A DNA stretch of 64,000 nt from Hybos culiciformis (taxonomy: Eukaryota > Arthropoda > Insecta > Diptera > Hybotidae), in the NCBI GenBank assembly GCA_964007475.1, contig OZ023273.1:73958959-74022958 (forward strand). The letters are read 5' to 3'. Shown one piece after another: positions 34,729 to 47,244 of this stretch. Below the pieces are notes generated by a model that ran no database searches, was not told the origin of the DNA, and saw only the letters and a program-made list of their open reading frames with translations. Both the position numbers and the translations under genes were made by a program. Each line of letters starts with the position of its first letter. Positions within the stretch are counted from its first letter, which is position 1.

Positions 34729-35780
34729 TCATAACATTTTACATAAAAAGAGTTTAGTTAATGTGACATCAATGAGATTGACATTCGCTTTGCTGTGCAG
34801 TAACCTGGTAGAATAAAATTTAGGTAAACCCAGCATTAATTTAAGAACTTTATTTTGAACTTTTTGAATTTTTGATAGGTGAGTTTTTGCGGCCTTGTAC
34901 CAAATGGGTGCGCCGTAGGTGATTGATGGTAGGAAAATAGACTTGTATATGAGTATTTTATTTTCAGGACTCATTCCTGATTTTTTATTAATAATAGGAT
35001 AAAGTGTACGTATGAGAATATTTATCGTGTTAATTTTGTGACTTAATTATGTGATTTGAAAATAAAATTTTTTTATTGAAAATAATTCCTAAATATTTTA
35101 ATTCATCTGCCCATTCTTTATCTATATTGTTAAGTGTAAGCTTTGAGCGTGGGAAAAATCTAATTTGCCTTCTTCTACTAAAAAAAAATACTTTGGGTTT
35201 TAGACGGATTGATTCTAATTTTCCATTTGTTGTAATAGCTACATATTAGATCTAACGAATTCTGAAGATTGTACATAATGTTTGCAGGTTGAATGTCAGA
35301 AGAGAAAATGCTGGTGTCATCAGCGAAGATAGATGCTTGTGTGTTAGTTAATACAGGAAAGTCATAAATAAAAACTAAGTATAGGATTGGCGAAAGAACG
35401 GAACCTTGAGGGACTCCTGCTGGTAACGAACGAATGCTTGAATCAGAACCAGCAATATGTACCATAAATTTTCTTTCAGTTAGAAAACTTTTGATGGCTA
35501 TAAAATAAGGTGGAGTGTTTAGTTTAATGAGTTTAAAAATAAGACCTTTATGCCAGACAGTGTCGAAAGCAGCTTGAATGTCTAAAATAAGCAAACCAGT
35601 TGACTTTTTTTGTTGAAAATTATCTTTAATGTGTTTGTGTAGCCTGTAAAGTGCATGTGTTGTATTGTGACGTCGGCGAAACCCAAATTGAATATCGGGA
35701 ATGATTGTGTTTTTATCTAAAAAATCAGTAAATTCTATTTTAAGCATAGTTTCAAATTTTTTTCCAAAAATGGCAAGCAA
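34729..35780 (-). pseudogene. LINE 3 reverse transcriptase remnant
   Basis: This RT of the jockey/I-like type has Ile-Leu-Asp-Ile-Gln-Ala-Ala-Phe-Asp (about 35590), Gly-Val-Pro-Gln-Gly-Ser (about 35410) and Phe-Ala-Asp-Asp (about 35320), followed by a thumb region. The frame is interrupted between 35178 and 34974. The C-terminal piece has the Thr-Tyr-Gly-Ala-Pro-Ile-Trp motif typical of these LINEs. Catalytic Asp residues are present in the RT box, but the ORF is not continuous. Confidence 0.8.
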
Positions 35781-37010
35781 ACTAATGGGGCGATACGAAG
35801 AGGGACTCTCAGGGATGGAAAGTAGTTAATTTTGATGGCCGAGTTATATAAAAAGGTAAGAAATTCTATAGATTTGGTAGATAAGTTTTTGATAAATAAT
35901 GGTATATATTATCAATTCCTGGTGATTTTCTGTTACCTAATTTTTTAATAACATTTGCCACCGAGCTGGGGATCAAAGGTTATTTTTTCGATAGCATCGT
36001 TCTCGTAGTTGAAATTGTCAACTACACTATTAACTTCGTGGATGGTTTGATGTCGCTTAGACCTTCGGAGATTTTGTGGTTTAAGTAAAAGTTTTCAGCT
36101 GGTAAGTCTGCTTTTGCCGTGGTTGTGGTGTGGTAATTAAGGTTGTTGTCTTTAAGAATTGGTATAACTTTAAATTTATTTTTTAGTACTTTTGCAACGT
36201 TCCAAAAAGGTTTGGTGCCTTTTTTTAAACTTTTAAGTCGCTTATTCCAATTTTTGTTTTTAATTTTCTATAACTCATTTTTGATATAAAAATTATTATA
36301 TATATATAAAAATTTTCGTAGGCTTGGTATCTTGTTCTTATCCACGCTTGTCGTACATCGTTACGTTTTTTTATAAGTTTAAGATCGTATAGAGGTAAGG
36401 GGATGTGTAAAAAAGTTGAGTCAGATTTTGTGGGAATTGATGCCTGTGCAGCGTTTCTAATAATTTTTTCGAAATTAATTATTAAACTATAGATTTCTGT
36501 GGCTGAAAGATCTTGGCCGCCATTAGGATATTGAATATTGTTATCTACGCATTGCTTATACTTATTCCAATCTGCTTTACCTAAAATGAAAATTTTGTTT
36601 GTATGGTGAATAGGAGTTGCAGTTAGTGTTATATGAATGCGGAGGTGATCAGAAGGGAGATCATTTGATGTATAAGCTGGGTAAGTAAGTTTGGTTTATT
36701 TGTAAGAAAGAAATCAAGTGTGGAAGGTTTTATTGAACTTTGAGTGGGTATATAAGTTGGAGTAGCTGGAAAAAAATTGAGGTAGGGTTTAAGCTCAGAA
36801 AATTATAGAAGATGTTGCCCCATTTGTTAGCTCTGCCGCAATTCCAGTAACTATGGCGAGAGTTTAGGTCCCCTCCAATCAGAAAATTGCTCGAATTTTT
36901 TGTGAGTTGAACTAAATCAGATTTATATAAGGTTTTGTTAGCATAATTTAAATTGCCTCCAGGAAAGTAAACAGCTTGAATGTCTATAGAGTTATTTAAA
37001 AGTTAAATTA
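34729..37010 (-). mobile_element. LINE 3, non-LTR retrotransposon remnant
   Basis: On the minus strand it begins within the endonuclease (about 37010, with Gly-Gly-Asp-Leu-Asn-Ser-Arg-His near 36880), runs through a decayed linker to RT (35780-35178), and ends with the C-terminal domain (34974-34729). It is distinct in sequence from LINEs 1 and 2. It is truncated at both ends and directly adjoins the hAT MITE at 34692. Confidence 0.75.
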
Positions 37011-37364
37011 CAAACAACGAATTTGTGATTTGAAAAAATAAATTCTTAAGTTAATAAAATTTATTATTCATTTATTTTAATTAAAATTTTATTAAATGTA
37101 AACATTATTGTGCATAAAGTAGGTATGTATCCTAGTTTAGATCCCTTCCGTCGATCATAGTGTTTTCAACCCGGGTACCCGGGTGTCGGGTACCCGCAAA
37201 TTTGACCATTATTTCGGGTATTTCAAAACCCGGGTAGTAACATCGAGTATCCGGGTATTAAAGTTTTGAAATTCAAAAAGCAAATTTAAAAAACCAAATT
37301 GCACAGTTATAGGCGAGCTTTAAAAATAATTTCGCATTCGAAAATTTGAAATATTGACTTATGC

Positions 37365-37967
37365 CTTGGACAGACTGAACTCGAAAAACATGTTCTTGAG
37401 CACAAAAACATGTTATTAAAATCGACCGAACAGAGTACCTTTAATGTGTTTCACAAAACAGATAAACATCTGTTTTTTTTTTTTCAAGTTTAAAAACAAA
37501 AGTAAACAATACAATATACCTACAAATTCAATTCAAATTCAAAATAAAAAACAATAACAAACTTTTTTTTCATTTGTTTACAAATAAATACAACATAAAA
37601 TTGTCAAAGTCAACGTCAAAAATGATACCCCAGTCAGAGTAACGAGCGGGACGAAATAAGTCAGAGTAACGAGCGGGACGAAATAAGTCAGAGTAACGAG
37701 CGGGACGAAATAAATTTTCTATGGCAGATACTTTACTTTATGAAATAGGTGTACAATGCCCCAGTGAACATTAATGGCTTCCACATATTGCCTCACGAAA
37801 TATTTGTAAAAATTACTCAACCCATCCTTTAATAACAACATGTTTTCGCAAGAACATGTTCTTGTTCTTGTTTTTATTACTATGGGAAAACAACTTCAAA
37901 AACATAAAATTAACATGTTCTTGATCAAGAACATGTTAATCGTGTCAGTCTGTCCAAGGCATTACAT
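37365..37967. mobile_element. MITE nested in the hAT element
   Basis: Facing ends share CTTGGACAGACTGA and ACATGTTCTTG (left about 37365-37405, right about 37915-37967). They enclose a 27-bp tandem repeat. A clear TSD could not be chosen. The superfamily is unknown. Confidence 0.55.
37632..37712 (+). repeat. 27-bp tandem repeat, three identical copies
   Basis: AGTCAGAGTAACGAGCGG followed by gacgaaata is repeated three times without a mismatch. It is far more GC-rich than its surroundings. Identity suggests recent expansion. Confidence 0.9.
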
Positions 37968-38204
37968 GTTACATGTTTTATAAGTAGGCCGTAATAAATT
38001 AATGCTTAATTGAATTATTTCTATTTCAAAAACATAGAAAAAAAAAATAGAAATGTGTTTTTCTGAAAAAAAATTCTTTGTGCTTTTGATTAATCAAAAT
38101 ACTGCTGAGCTCAGAAAGTGAAATTAAAAAATCGTAAGTGAAGAAAAATTATGCAAATTGATGTTATGCGCTCGATTGAATTTTTTGTTTTTGCAGCTTG
38201 TAAA

Positions 38205-38376
38205 ATGTCTCGAGTCTGGAGTTACTTTGAGAAATTAACATCAACTGAATCACTCGGAGCGTGTTCTTTCCATTGCTGGAATATTTTGTAGTAAATCAAG
38301 AAATAGAATGAGCCCAGATACATTAAATGCTTTAATTTTTATAAAATATTATTTTCTTAATAAACAAAAAATTTAA
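38205..38376 (+). pseudogene. Fused remnants of hAT transposase
   Basis: An ATG at 38205, just after a splice-acceptor-like pyrimidine tract ending in CAG, begins a BED-finger-like start (Arg-Val-Trp-Ser-Tyr-Phe). At about 38255 it is joined, out of frame, to the C-terminal dimerisation segment. That segment has Glu-Arg-Val-Leu-Ser-Ile-Ala-Gly and Arg-Asn-Arg-Met-Ser-Pro-Asp, ending at TAA 38374-38376. Some 600 or more residues of a typical hAT transposase are missing. It cannot be catalytic. Confidence 0.8.
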
Positions 38377-38521
38377 TAATTAACGTGTTTTTTTGTTTCC
38401 AGCTATTTTTGGAATATTTCTTAATACCCGGGTAGCCCGGGTTACCCGAAAACTTTGAAATATTACAACTCGAGTACCCGGGTACTTTTATTTGCGGGTA
38501 TTTGAAAACACTAGTCGATCA

Positions 38522-39400
38522 TGCTAATTTGCTGACAAATAGTGTAACTTGATATTTTTTCAGCTTTAAGATAGCTTTAAGGATCGTTACTGCCAATTCT
38601 TTTAAATGCAAAAACTAATTTCAAATAATGTTTAACTTTATATACCTATAAGATATTTATTTAAAATCATAATTTAACGTATAATATTCTGTTTTAATAT
38701 AAAAAACAACAATTCCATTAATTTACGTATAATGCTTTGATTTTCTTGTAATTCAATATTTTAAGATACATACATAACAAATACATAATAATGGTATGGT
38801 GTATTATGGAATCCTTATGTTCACAATAACAACAACAAAAAAAATTAAATAATTAAATTAAGCTATAGATTTTCCAATTTAAGAAGACTATTTCATTATC
38901 AAAACCAAAACTAATTTAAATTTAACATTAATCTATGGTTTTCATTTAATAATAGTAATAAAATTCAAGATAAAATTAAGTTATAAAAGTGTCCAAAACT
39001 AATTAAATTATAAATGCTTGAAGATATGAAATTTACACCTATTGATTTAAATTAAGCAATTTCAGGTCGGCAACTTCATTGTTCAAACAGAAAATTGTAA
39101 AAGCAGTCCGAATTTCTCATAAATTTAAAACTTACAAAAAAAAAAAATAATAATAAGAGGAAAAATTAAATAAATACATAATATATCTATTTTTATCCAT
39201 CCCCATTTTAAAATTTTTTTTTTTATATCTTTTGATGAAATATATAATGTATTATTATTTCATTTATATACATAAATACATAAATGATGATGTTGTGCCA
39301 AGTATTCTAAAACAAAAAAAAAAAAGATTGAATTTTTGAAGCCATAAAAGGTAATATAATTTCAAAATTTTAAGTTTTTAATTAAAATTTTAATAAATTG
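38522..39400. other. No recognisable gene
   Basis: AT-rich flank between the hAT element and the LINE 2 tail. Simple A/T runs only. Confidence 0.45.
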
Positions 39401-39647
39401 TTTTTTTTTTTTATTTTTTATAGTTAGTACTGTATCAACGTCTCCAGAAGGACAAGATGGTTACTTTAACATGTCAAGCTTACAATCTAAAACTAATCTA
39501 ATAAAGCTATACTTTTAAAACCATCTTTGCAGCTAATATCTCGATATCATCATCAGAATCAATCTACAAATTGAATTACTTGAATTTCTGAACTCTATAA
39601 ACTCTCTAAATTAATATTTAGTATAATACATACAAATAAATACAACA

Positions 39648-41087
39648 TCAATATCTTAGGGAGTTAAGTGGGCTATATTGACCATAATTGGTTCTGGAAA
39701 ATTGAATACTAATGACATCAAAATTTCTAAGAGTTCTTGAGGGCACATTGAAAAATAGATTAGACATTAAACAGCTACTTGTCGTTTTTCCTTTGATGAC
39801 TTTATGGATAAAGCTGAACGACAAATAAGCTCTTCTATTCTCCAGACTTGGGAGATTTAGAAGTTGAAGTCTGTCAGTGTATGGAGGTAAATTTAAATTA
39901 TCCTGCCAATTGAGTCGCCTTAAAGCGAAACGAAGGAAATTTTTTTGAACCGATTCCAATCTAGAGATATGAGCTGCGTAGAATGGATTCCAGACTTGGC
40001 AAGAATATTCCAAAGTGGGTCGAACAAAAGAAGAATATAAAAGTTTCATAACATATGGGTCATTGAATTGTTTAGATTGCCTCTTAATAAAACCAAGAAC
40101 ACGCAGAGCCTTACTTGTAACAAAATCGATATGTTTAACAAAATTCAACTTTTCATCCAACAAAACTCCGAGATCAGTGGTCTCTACTTCTCTTGTTAAA
40201 GAAGAGGATCCAACACTGTATTGAAAATCAAAAATGTTTTTCTTTCTAAAGAATGACATTGAGTGACACTTATTAACGCTTAAATGAAGATTATTTGAGG
40301 TACACCAATTGCTAAATGATTCAACATCATTTTGCAAGTCAATGCAATCAGAATAACAAGTTATGGACTTGAATATTTTGGCATCATCTGCGTAAATAAG
40401 AACTTCAGATGACTTTAGTATATTTGGAAGATCATTTATAAATAAAATAAAGAAAATAGGACCAAGGTGGCTACCTTGTGGCACACCACAATTCACCAAA
40501 AACGGTGCTGATAAGAAGTTATTAAAAGAAACCTGATAATAACGATTAGATAAGTAATCATAAATCCAATTAACAAAAGCTGAATGAAAACCCATTTTGT
40601 CCAATTTACAAATTAGGGTTTTGTGGCATAATTTGTCAAAGGCTTTCGAAAAATCTGTGAAAATACAGTCGACATAATTTCCGGAAAGAAATTTACTATT
40701 ACAAAAAGACGTAAAGTCTAAAAGGTTAGTGGTAGTTGACTTCTCACGAACGAAACCATGTTGTCTATCAGAAATAATAGGCTTGATGAAAAATTGTAGG
40801 TTGTCAGAAATAATTCACTCAAATAGTTTAGGCAAGGAAGATAGTCGGGCGATGGGCTTATAATTCTGAATATGTGCTTTATTGGATTTTTTATGAAGTG
40901 GAATAATATAGGATATTTTCCAAATATTAGGGAAGCAACATGAAGAAATAGACATATTAAATAGAATATAAAGTGGTTCAATTAATTTATCCATACATTC
41001 CATCAAGAAAACGGTAGGAATACCATCTGGTCCTACTGTGTTTGATTTTTTTAATTTCTGAATATGTTTGGAGATTTCATTTTTAGA
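39648..41087 (-). pseudogene. LINE 2 ORF2, 3' half (RT)
   Basis: The pre-RT motif Gly-Pro-Asp-Gly-Ile-Pro (about 41025) is followed by a fingers piece (41006-40815) and then by another frame with the Phe-Thr-Asp-Phe-Ser-Lys-Ala-Phe box (about 40640). An open frame (40604-39648) holds Gly-Val-Pro-Gln-Gly-Ser, Tyr-Ala-Asp-Asp (about 40390), the thumb and the C-terminal domain to a stop at 39648. At least two frameshifts lie between 40604 and 41006. The sequence continues at 47555 beyond the LTR element. Confidence 0.85.
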
Positions 41088-41091
41088 TATA

Positions 41092-41392
41092 TGTGGGAAG
41101 TGGATTCAGATTCTAAAATAAAATTTACAAATAAAAACCAAGAGACACAATCCTCTCAGTAATACTGAATTCGCTATTTCGCTCTTTCGCTGAATATTAA
41201 ATTTTTGTCAGCTCTTCATTATTAAATTAAAAATTAAGTAGAGTAAGTTGATTAAGAATTGTCAAGCAAGCAACATCGAATTGATGTATTATTTTGTATT
41301 TGATTTGAGTTTATTTTCAATTGTCTTGTATTTGAATAAATTATTAAATTAAAATTAATACTAGAGGAGTTTTATTTAAACCAATCCCTACA
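41092..41392 (+). repeat. 5' LTR of the mdg3-like element
   Basis: It starts TGTGGGAAG and ends CCCTACA, with the same sequence at 47245-47554. AATAAA-like signals lie near 41330. The primer site follows after two bases. Confidence 0.95.
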
Positions 41393-41394
41393 AA

Positions 41395-41412
41395 TGGGGG
41401 CTCAACCGGGAT
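41395..41412 (+). other. Primer binding site, tRNA-Pro-like
   Basis: TGGGGGCTCAACCGGGAT matches the complement of the tRNA-Pro 3' end except for two adjacent bases in the middle (family knowledge for the tRNA end). Confidence 0.7.
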
Positions 41413-42153
41413 CCAAATAAAACTTTGAAGAATTGACAATTGAAGTAGCTGAAATAAAGAAAAAGAAGACATAAAATTGACAAGAAAAATAAACAGAAAA
41501 GTTCCTGAAATTGTTCAACTTACTGGATTTTTAACAAAATCAAGAAGCCTACGAAATAAGAAAAAAAAAAAACGGTAAGTTAAAACACAGTTTTAACACA
41601 CGAGAAAACAAGACACAAAGAGGCAACACGAGAATTTGTTTTTACAAATACCACGAAGGTTTTATGCAACATACACACATAAAGTTTTAACGGCGGAAAC
41701 AACAACGAAAGATGAAAAAGGAAAACATATGATTGAATCTGCGAAATATTTAAGTTTATTGGTGAGAAAATTTTCTGCACATTTTTATGCGCAGACAATT
41801 TAATTTAAGTTAACTGTCAAATTTTATTGTTGATTTTATTCAAGAAAATATTTTAGTACGTAAGGTAATTGAAAATTAAGAAATTTTATGAAGGAAAAGA
41901 ATACTAAAAGTAAATTTTAATGAAATATTTTTTGAATTTAATTACTTTATATTTGGATTGAAAAGAAGGAAATTGAAGAGAAAATATTTTTGTGAAAAAT
42001 AAAGATAAAGTAGGTAAAAATAAAAAAATAAAAAAAAAAATAATAATCAAAATTTTAAAGATTATAAAGAAAAATTTGTTGAAACTTAAACTAAAAGTTT
42101 AAATTAAATTAGAAACAAAATTGTAGGCTGAAAAAAAAAAAATATTTCAAGTA

Positions 42154-44237
42154 TTGTTAGCACTTACTGTAGATCAGTTGAAGGAAAAATTAGGAGAGTT
42201 GAATTTAGATACTGAAGGAACTAAACCTGAACTCCAAGCGCCCTTAATTAATTATTACGTTAATGTAAATATTCAAGAAGAAATGAAAAAAAATAAGTCA
42301 AATGAAACGAAGTCTCTTGAAAATGTTGCTCCGTCACAGTTTACATTTAAAGATATTGAGGAATCAATTCAATGTTTTTCGGGGGACAATGATTTAGAAA
42401 TTTCTAGGTGGATTTCTAAATTCGAACAAATGAGTTGTGTAGTAAAATGGAATGACTTACAAAAGTTTATTTTTGGGAAAAGATTAATGAAAGGTTCGGC
42501 TAGGTTATTTGTAAACGGTATTTCAGATCTAATAACTTGGGTTAAGCTTAAAGAATCACTTTTAAAAGAATTTAAAAAATCCGTGAACAGTGCTGAAATT
42601 CATAAAAGATTAGCTACGCGAAAATTGAAAAATGACGAAACGATGAAGGAATTTATTTACAAAATGGTTGAACTGGCAAATATGGGTAGTGTAGAAGAAG
42701 AAGCTGTAGTTACTTACATTATAGACGGAATTAACGATAAAGGCACCGAATCTTATTTGTTATATGGATCTAAGACTATTGAAGAATTAAAGGATCGCAT
42801 TAGTACATATGAAAAAATTAAAAAAGAAAAATAGTTTTGGATCTTATGACAAAAAGAAAGATGGCGATAAGACTACAACCCCAAACGTATCTTGTTCAGG
42901 GATGCCAACTGGGGTGTTTTACCCTGGAGTTTCCAGTTTTTCAACTAAAACTCCAGTCTCCAGGTTTTTTAAAATTTTACCAGTTTTTTTCAAAATTAAT
43001 AATTTTAAAGTAAAAAAGAAATTCACATAAGCCATTCACCAGTAGATGTCATTTTACTTTGTTATTCATTTTAGCTATAGTATCATTTGTTCCAAAACAA
43101 AGTTATTAATACCTTTAAGAAATAATTGATCTCATTAATTAACTAATTTTTTTCTAATTTCAATAATTGTATTTATTTTATATTACTTTTTTATAAAGTT
43201 TTATTATAATTTGAAAAAATTATTGTACAAGGAAAATCAATTAGAATGACAGAACTTGAATTTCAAAAATTTTTTTTTTGTTGTGTGATTTTCAAATACA
43301 CGCCTCAGCCAGAGCGTGTATTTGAGATTCACAACAACAAAAAAAAATTTAAATTTTACACAACAAAATACATTAGGAATTTGAAATTCAAAATTTGAAA
43401 TTCTTAAATTTTTTAAGGGTGAAGCACAATTATTATTAACATAAACAAACGAAACATAAAATAAACCGCATATACAAACGGTTTATTTTATGTTTCGTTT
43501 GTTTATGTTAATAATAATTGTGCTTCACCCTTAAAAAATTTAAGAATTTCAAATTTTGAATTTCAAATTCCTAATGTATTTTTGTTGTGTAAAATTTAAA
43601 TTTTTTTTTTGTTGTTGTGAATCTCAAATACACGCTCTGGCTGAGGCGTGTATTTGAAAATCACACAACAAAAAAAATTTTTGAAATTCAAGTTCTGTTC
43701 ATTCTAATTGATTTTCCTTGTACAATAATTTTTTGTTCATAATATTTGCCCCGATGTAATAAAATCCTCTAAAGAAAATCCTACTCTGGCAGCTTTGTCA
43801 TTAATATTTGAAATTTATGAAAAAAAGTGAAAAAAAGTAATGTGTATTTTGTTAGTGTGATTTAATGTCAAAAAAAGTTTTCGTGCGAAAACTTTTTTTT
43901 TGACATTAAATCACACTAACAAAATACATTAGGAATTTGAAAATTCTTAAATTTTTTTAAGGGTGAAGCACAAATGTAATTTATAAATTTATTAATTTTT
44001 CTATTTTTTCTATCTACATTTTTTGTTTTTTTCAACTCTCCAGTTTTTTCCTCGATCAAGAGTTGGCAACCCTGATCTGGTTCTAGTGATAAACGTTGTT
44101 ATATTTGCGGGGATAAAAAACACTTAGGTAACGAATGTCGAAATAAAAATAAAGGTTTTAAATGCTTCCGTTGTAATGAATACGGTCATAAATCGACAAA
44201 TTGCAAAAATCCCAAAACTGAAAAACCAGAAACGTAA
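42154..44237 (+). pseudogene. gag: gag of the mdg3-like element, interrupted by a hAT MITE
   Basis: A SAP-like or charged N-terminus precedes a capsid region (about 42340-42800). The frame ends at 42834, in an A-rich stretch where a 1-base shift is evident, and continues to 42896. It is then broken by the MITE 42897-44074. After it lie two CCHC knuckles (Cys-Tyr-Ile-Cys at about 44098 and Cys-Phe-Arg-Cys at about 44163) and a stop at 44235-44237. No ATG is found at the expected start; the open frame begins with TTG. The knuckles bind genomic RNA during packaging (family knowledge). Confidence 0.85.
42897..44074. mobile_element. hAT-type MITE, copy 2, in gag
   Basis: The ends are CAGGGATGCCAACT and (inverse) CAGGGTTGCCAACT, opposite in orientation to the copy at 20061. 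They are flanked by atcttgtt and atctggtt (42889-42896 and 44075-44082, one mismatch). It is 1178 bp long. The extra length relative to copy 1 comes from a large central palindrome around 43480, in which the segment 43210-43475 is repeated inverted at 43482-43740. Confidence 0.9.
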
Positions 44238-44241
44238 TAAA

Positions 44242-47227
44242 ATGGAAATTAATTTTATGAACTTAGGTAAAAAATTATATAAACGTTAGAATAAAACAGA
44301 AATGTTTTAAGGCTTTAGTAGACTCCGGTGCCGATATTTCTATAATAAGGTTAGATATTTTCGAATCTTTAGGAATTTCGATTTTCGAAAAGGAAAAAAT
44401 TTCAGTTAATGGCATAGGAGGAAACGCGTTGACCATTGGTTCTTGCATTTTAGAAATAAATATTGATGACTTTACTTACGAGTTAAAAACTTTCATTGTT
44501 CCGACAGACCTTATCAATGTTCCTATAATATTAGGAAATAATTTATTTCAAAACGCAGAAGTTAATTTTAATAAAGGCACAATAAGGGTTATACCATACA
44601 AAAACGATACACATTTAGAATTAGATAAAAATACCGGACTAGACAAAATAAATAAGGGTGAACAAATTGATAATAAGTTTCACGATTTAGAAAATTTTAA
44701 ATTTTCTAAAAGTAATGAACAACTAAAAGAAAGAAATGAAACCCAAAGTGATGAATTTAATTCAATTGACTTTTTACATTGCTATAATTTACAAACTGAT
44801 GACGACAAAATTGACCTAAGTTACATCACTGATCACCAGATTCGAAATAATATTTCAAACTTAGTAAACGATTATATACCCAATAAAATACTCGATTCGC
44901 CTATTGAAATGACAATTGTCTTACAAGATGAAATCCCTATTCACGATTCACCCAGACGGGTCCCTTATCAAAGTAAAATCGAAATAGAATCACAGATAGA
45001 GAAATGGTTCGATGACGGTATCATAGAGGAAAGTAATTCAGACTTCGTAAGTCCTGTGGTTCTTGTCGGTAAGAAAAATGGATCTAAACGATTATGCATC
45101 GATTATTAAAGATCTTTTTCCAATTCCTATTATCGAGGACCAATTACACTTATTACAAGACGCAAATTATTTTTCTACGCTAGATTTAACATCAGCATTC
45201 TTTCATGTCACTGTTGCCAAAGACTCACGAAAATATACAAGTTTTATCGTACAAAATGGACAGTACCAGTTTAAATATTATCGTTTTGGACTCTGTAATA
45301 GCCCTGCTGTGTTTTCAAGATATATCTACACAATATTTAGATCATTAATTAAGGCCAAAGTTGTTATAACTTACATGGATGATTTGATCATTCCTTCAAA
45401 ATCTGAGAAAGAAGGCTACGAAAATTTAGAAAAGGTTTTAAAAGTTGCTAGAGATAACGGTCTTCGGATTAACTGGGAAAAATGTTGCTTTCTTAAAAAG
45501 AAAATTGATTTCTTGGGACATACGGTGGAAAACGGACACATTCTTCCAGGAAGAGAGAAAATTAAAGCTATAGTAAATTACCCCATGCCTAATAAAAATA
45601 TCAAACAGATACAAAGTTTTTTAGGATTAGCTTCATATTTTCGCAAATTTATTCCAAATTTTGCACTAAAAGCTAAACCTTTATCGGATTTATTAAGAAA
45701 AGATGTAAAGTTTTCTTTCGGTCGTGAACAAGAACAAGCTTTCGAAAATTTAAAGTCTCAATTAGCTAAAGAACCAGTACTCCAATTGTTTAAATATGAT
45801 GCGTATACCGAGGTACACACTGACGCTTCTAAGTATGGCTACGCTGCAGTAATGCTTCAAAAGAATTACGAAGATGGCGAACTGCACCCAGTTCAATACT
45901 TAAGTCGAAAAACATCTGACGCAGAACAGAAATATCACTCCTATGAGTTAGAGGCTATGGCCGTTGTACAAGCCTTTAAAAAATGGAGACCTTACTTGCT
46001 AGGACAAAAAACCAAAGTTTTTACCGATTGTAATGCCTTTGCACTCACACTAAAGAAAAAGGATGTCCCATCGAAAGTTGCACGTTGGGCGTTATACCTT
46101 CAAGATTTTGATATACAGGTCGAACATCGATCTGGAACTAAAATGCGACATGTCGACGCTTTAAGTAGAGAAATTATGTTAGTAGACACAGTAACCCACC
46201 AGATACGCCAGGCTCAGACTGAAGATGAATATTTAAACACCCTTAAAATAGTCTTACAAGAACGTGAACACGATAATTACATACTAAAAAACGACTTAAT
46301 TTATAAAGTATAGGTGAAAGAAAAAGTGGTAAGGAAGAATGTTTCTTAAACCCAATCGATAAAGATGACAAACCCCTTCAAACTTACCATGTCGACCACC
46401 TAGGTATTTTAGAAGCGACTCAAAAACAGTACAAACATATTTTCCTAGTGACAGACGCTTTCACTAAATTTGTTTGGTTGTATCCGACTAAAAGTACAGG
46501 TACTGACGAAGTAATTGATAGGTTGCGTAAACAATCTGCTATTTTTGGTAATCCGAAAAGAATTATCTCAGATCGCGGAACCGCTTTTACGTCAAATCAG
46601 TTTAAAGATTATTGCGTTGAAGAAGGGATAATTGTTAGTCCAATAACAACCGGAGTTCCGAGAAGCAACGGACAAATTGAACGCGTAAATAGAGTCATTA
46701 TACCTGCGTTAATCAAAATGTCTTTAGAAAAACCTTCCAACTGGTATAAACACGTAGACACTCTTCAACAATATATAAACTCTACTATTTCCAGAAGTAC
46801 AGGAATGACACCATTTAAATTGTTAACCGGAGTAGAAATGACACTAAAAGACAACTCTGAACTGACAAATCTCTCAAAAATAATTGAGAAAGAACTGTGT
46901 AATGAAGTCGTTAAAGAACGATATGAACTTCGGCAAATCGCAAAACAAAACATATGTAAAATCCAAAATGAGAATCGTCGAACATTTAATATGAACCGAA
47001 AACCTGCGGTTAAGTATAAAAAGGGTGACCTAGTTGCCATAAAACGAACACAAATGACACAAGGAAAATTAGTCACTAAATATGTTGACCCTTATAATAT
47101 TTCCTACGTCGCCAGAACGGATCGTTATTTTGTTATTAAAGCAGGAAACCACGAAGTTCCCAATAAAACTTCAACTGTGGCGGACCAAATGAAAAAATGG
47201 AGTGAGGATATTATTCGGGGCGAATAA
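44242..47227 (+). pseudogene. pol: pol (protease, RT, RNase H, integrase) of the mdg3-like element
   Basis: Protease has Val-Asp-Ser-Gly-Ala-Asp (about 44320). RT begins near 44930. A frame change at about 45100 separates the first RT motif from the rest (45115-46313), which has Tyr-Met-Asp-Asp at about 45374. RNase H has His-Thr-Asp-Ala-Ser (about 45817) and a connection motif His-Val-Asp-Ala-Leu-Ser-Arg (about 46150). After 46313 a deletion removes the integrase HHCC zinc-binding domain. The core follows with Asp in Val-Asp-His-Leu-Gly (about 46390), Ile-Ser-Asp-Arg-Gly (about 46570) and Gln-Ile-Glu-Arg (about 46676). It ends at 47227 just before the polypurine tract and 3' LTR. Confidence 0.9.
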
Positions 47228-47244
47228 AGGTCAGGAAAGCCGAT

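Larger units (their letters stand above)
37158..38513 (+). mobile_element. hAT element, internally deleted, perfect 8-bp TSD
   Basis: TIRs TAGTGTTTTCAA at both ends are followed by subterminal runs of CCCGGGTACCCG-type palindromes. They are flanked by identical 8-bp GTCGATCA (37150-37157 and 38514-38521). It retains the first and last codons of a hAT transposase fused by deletion (38205-38376). This identifies the superfamily directly and marks the copy as a deletion derivative of an autonomous element. Confidence 0.9.
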
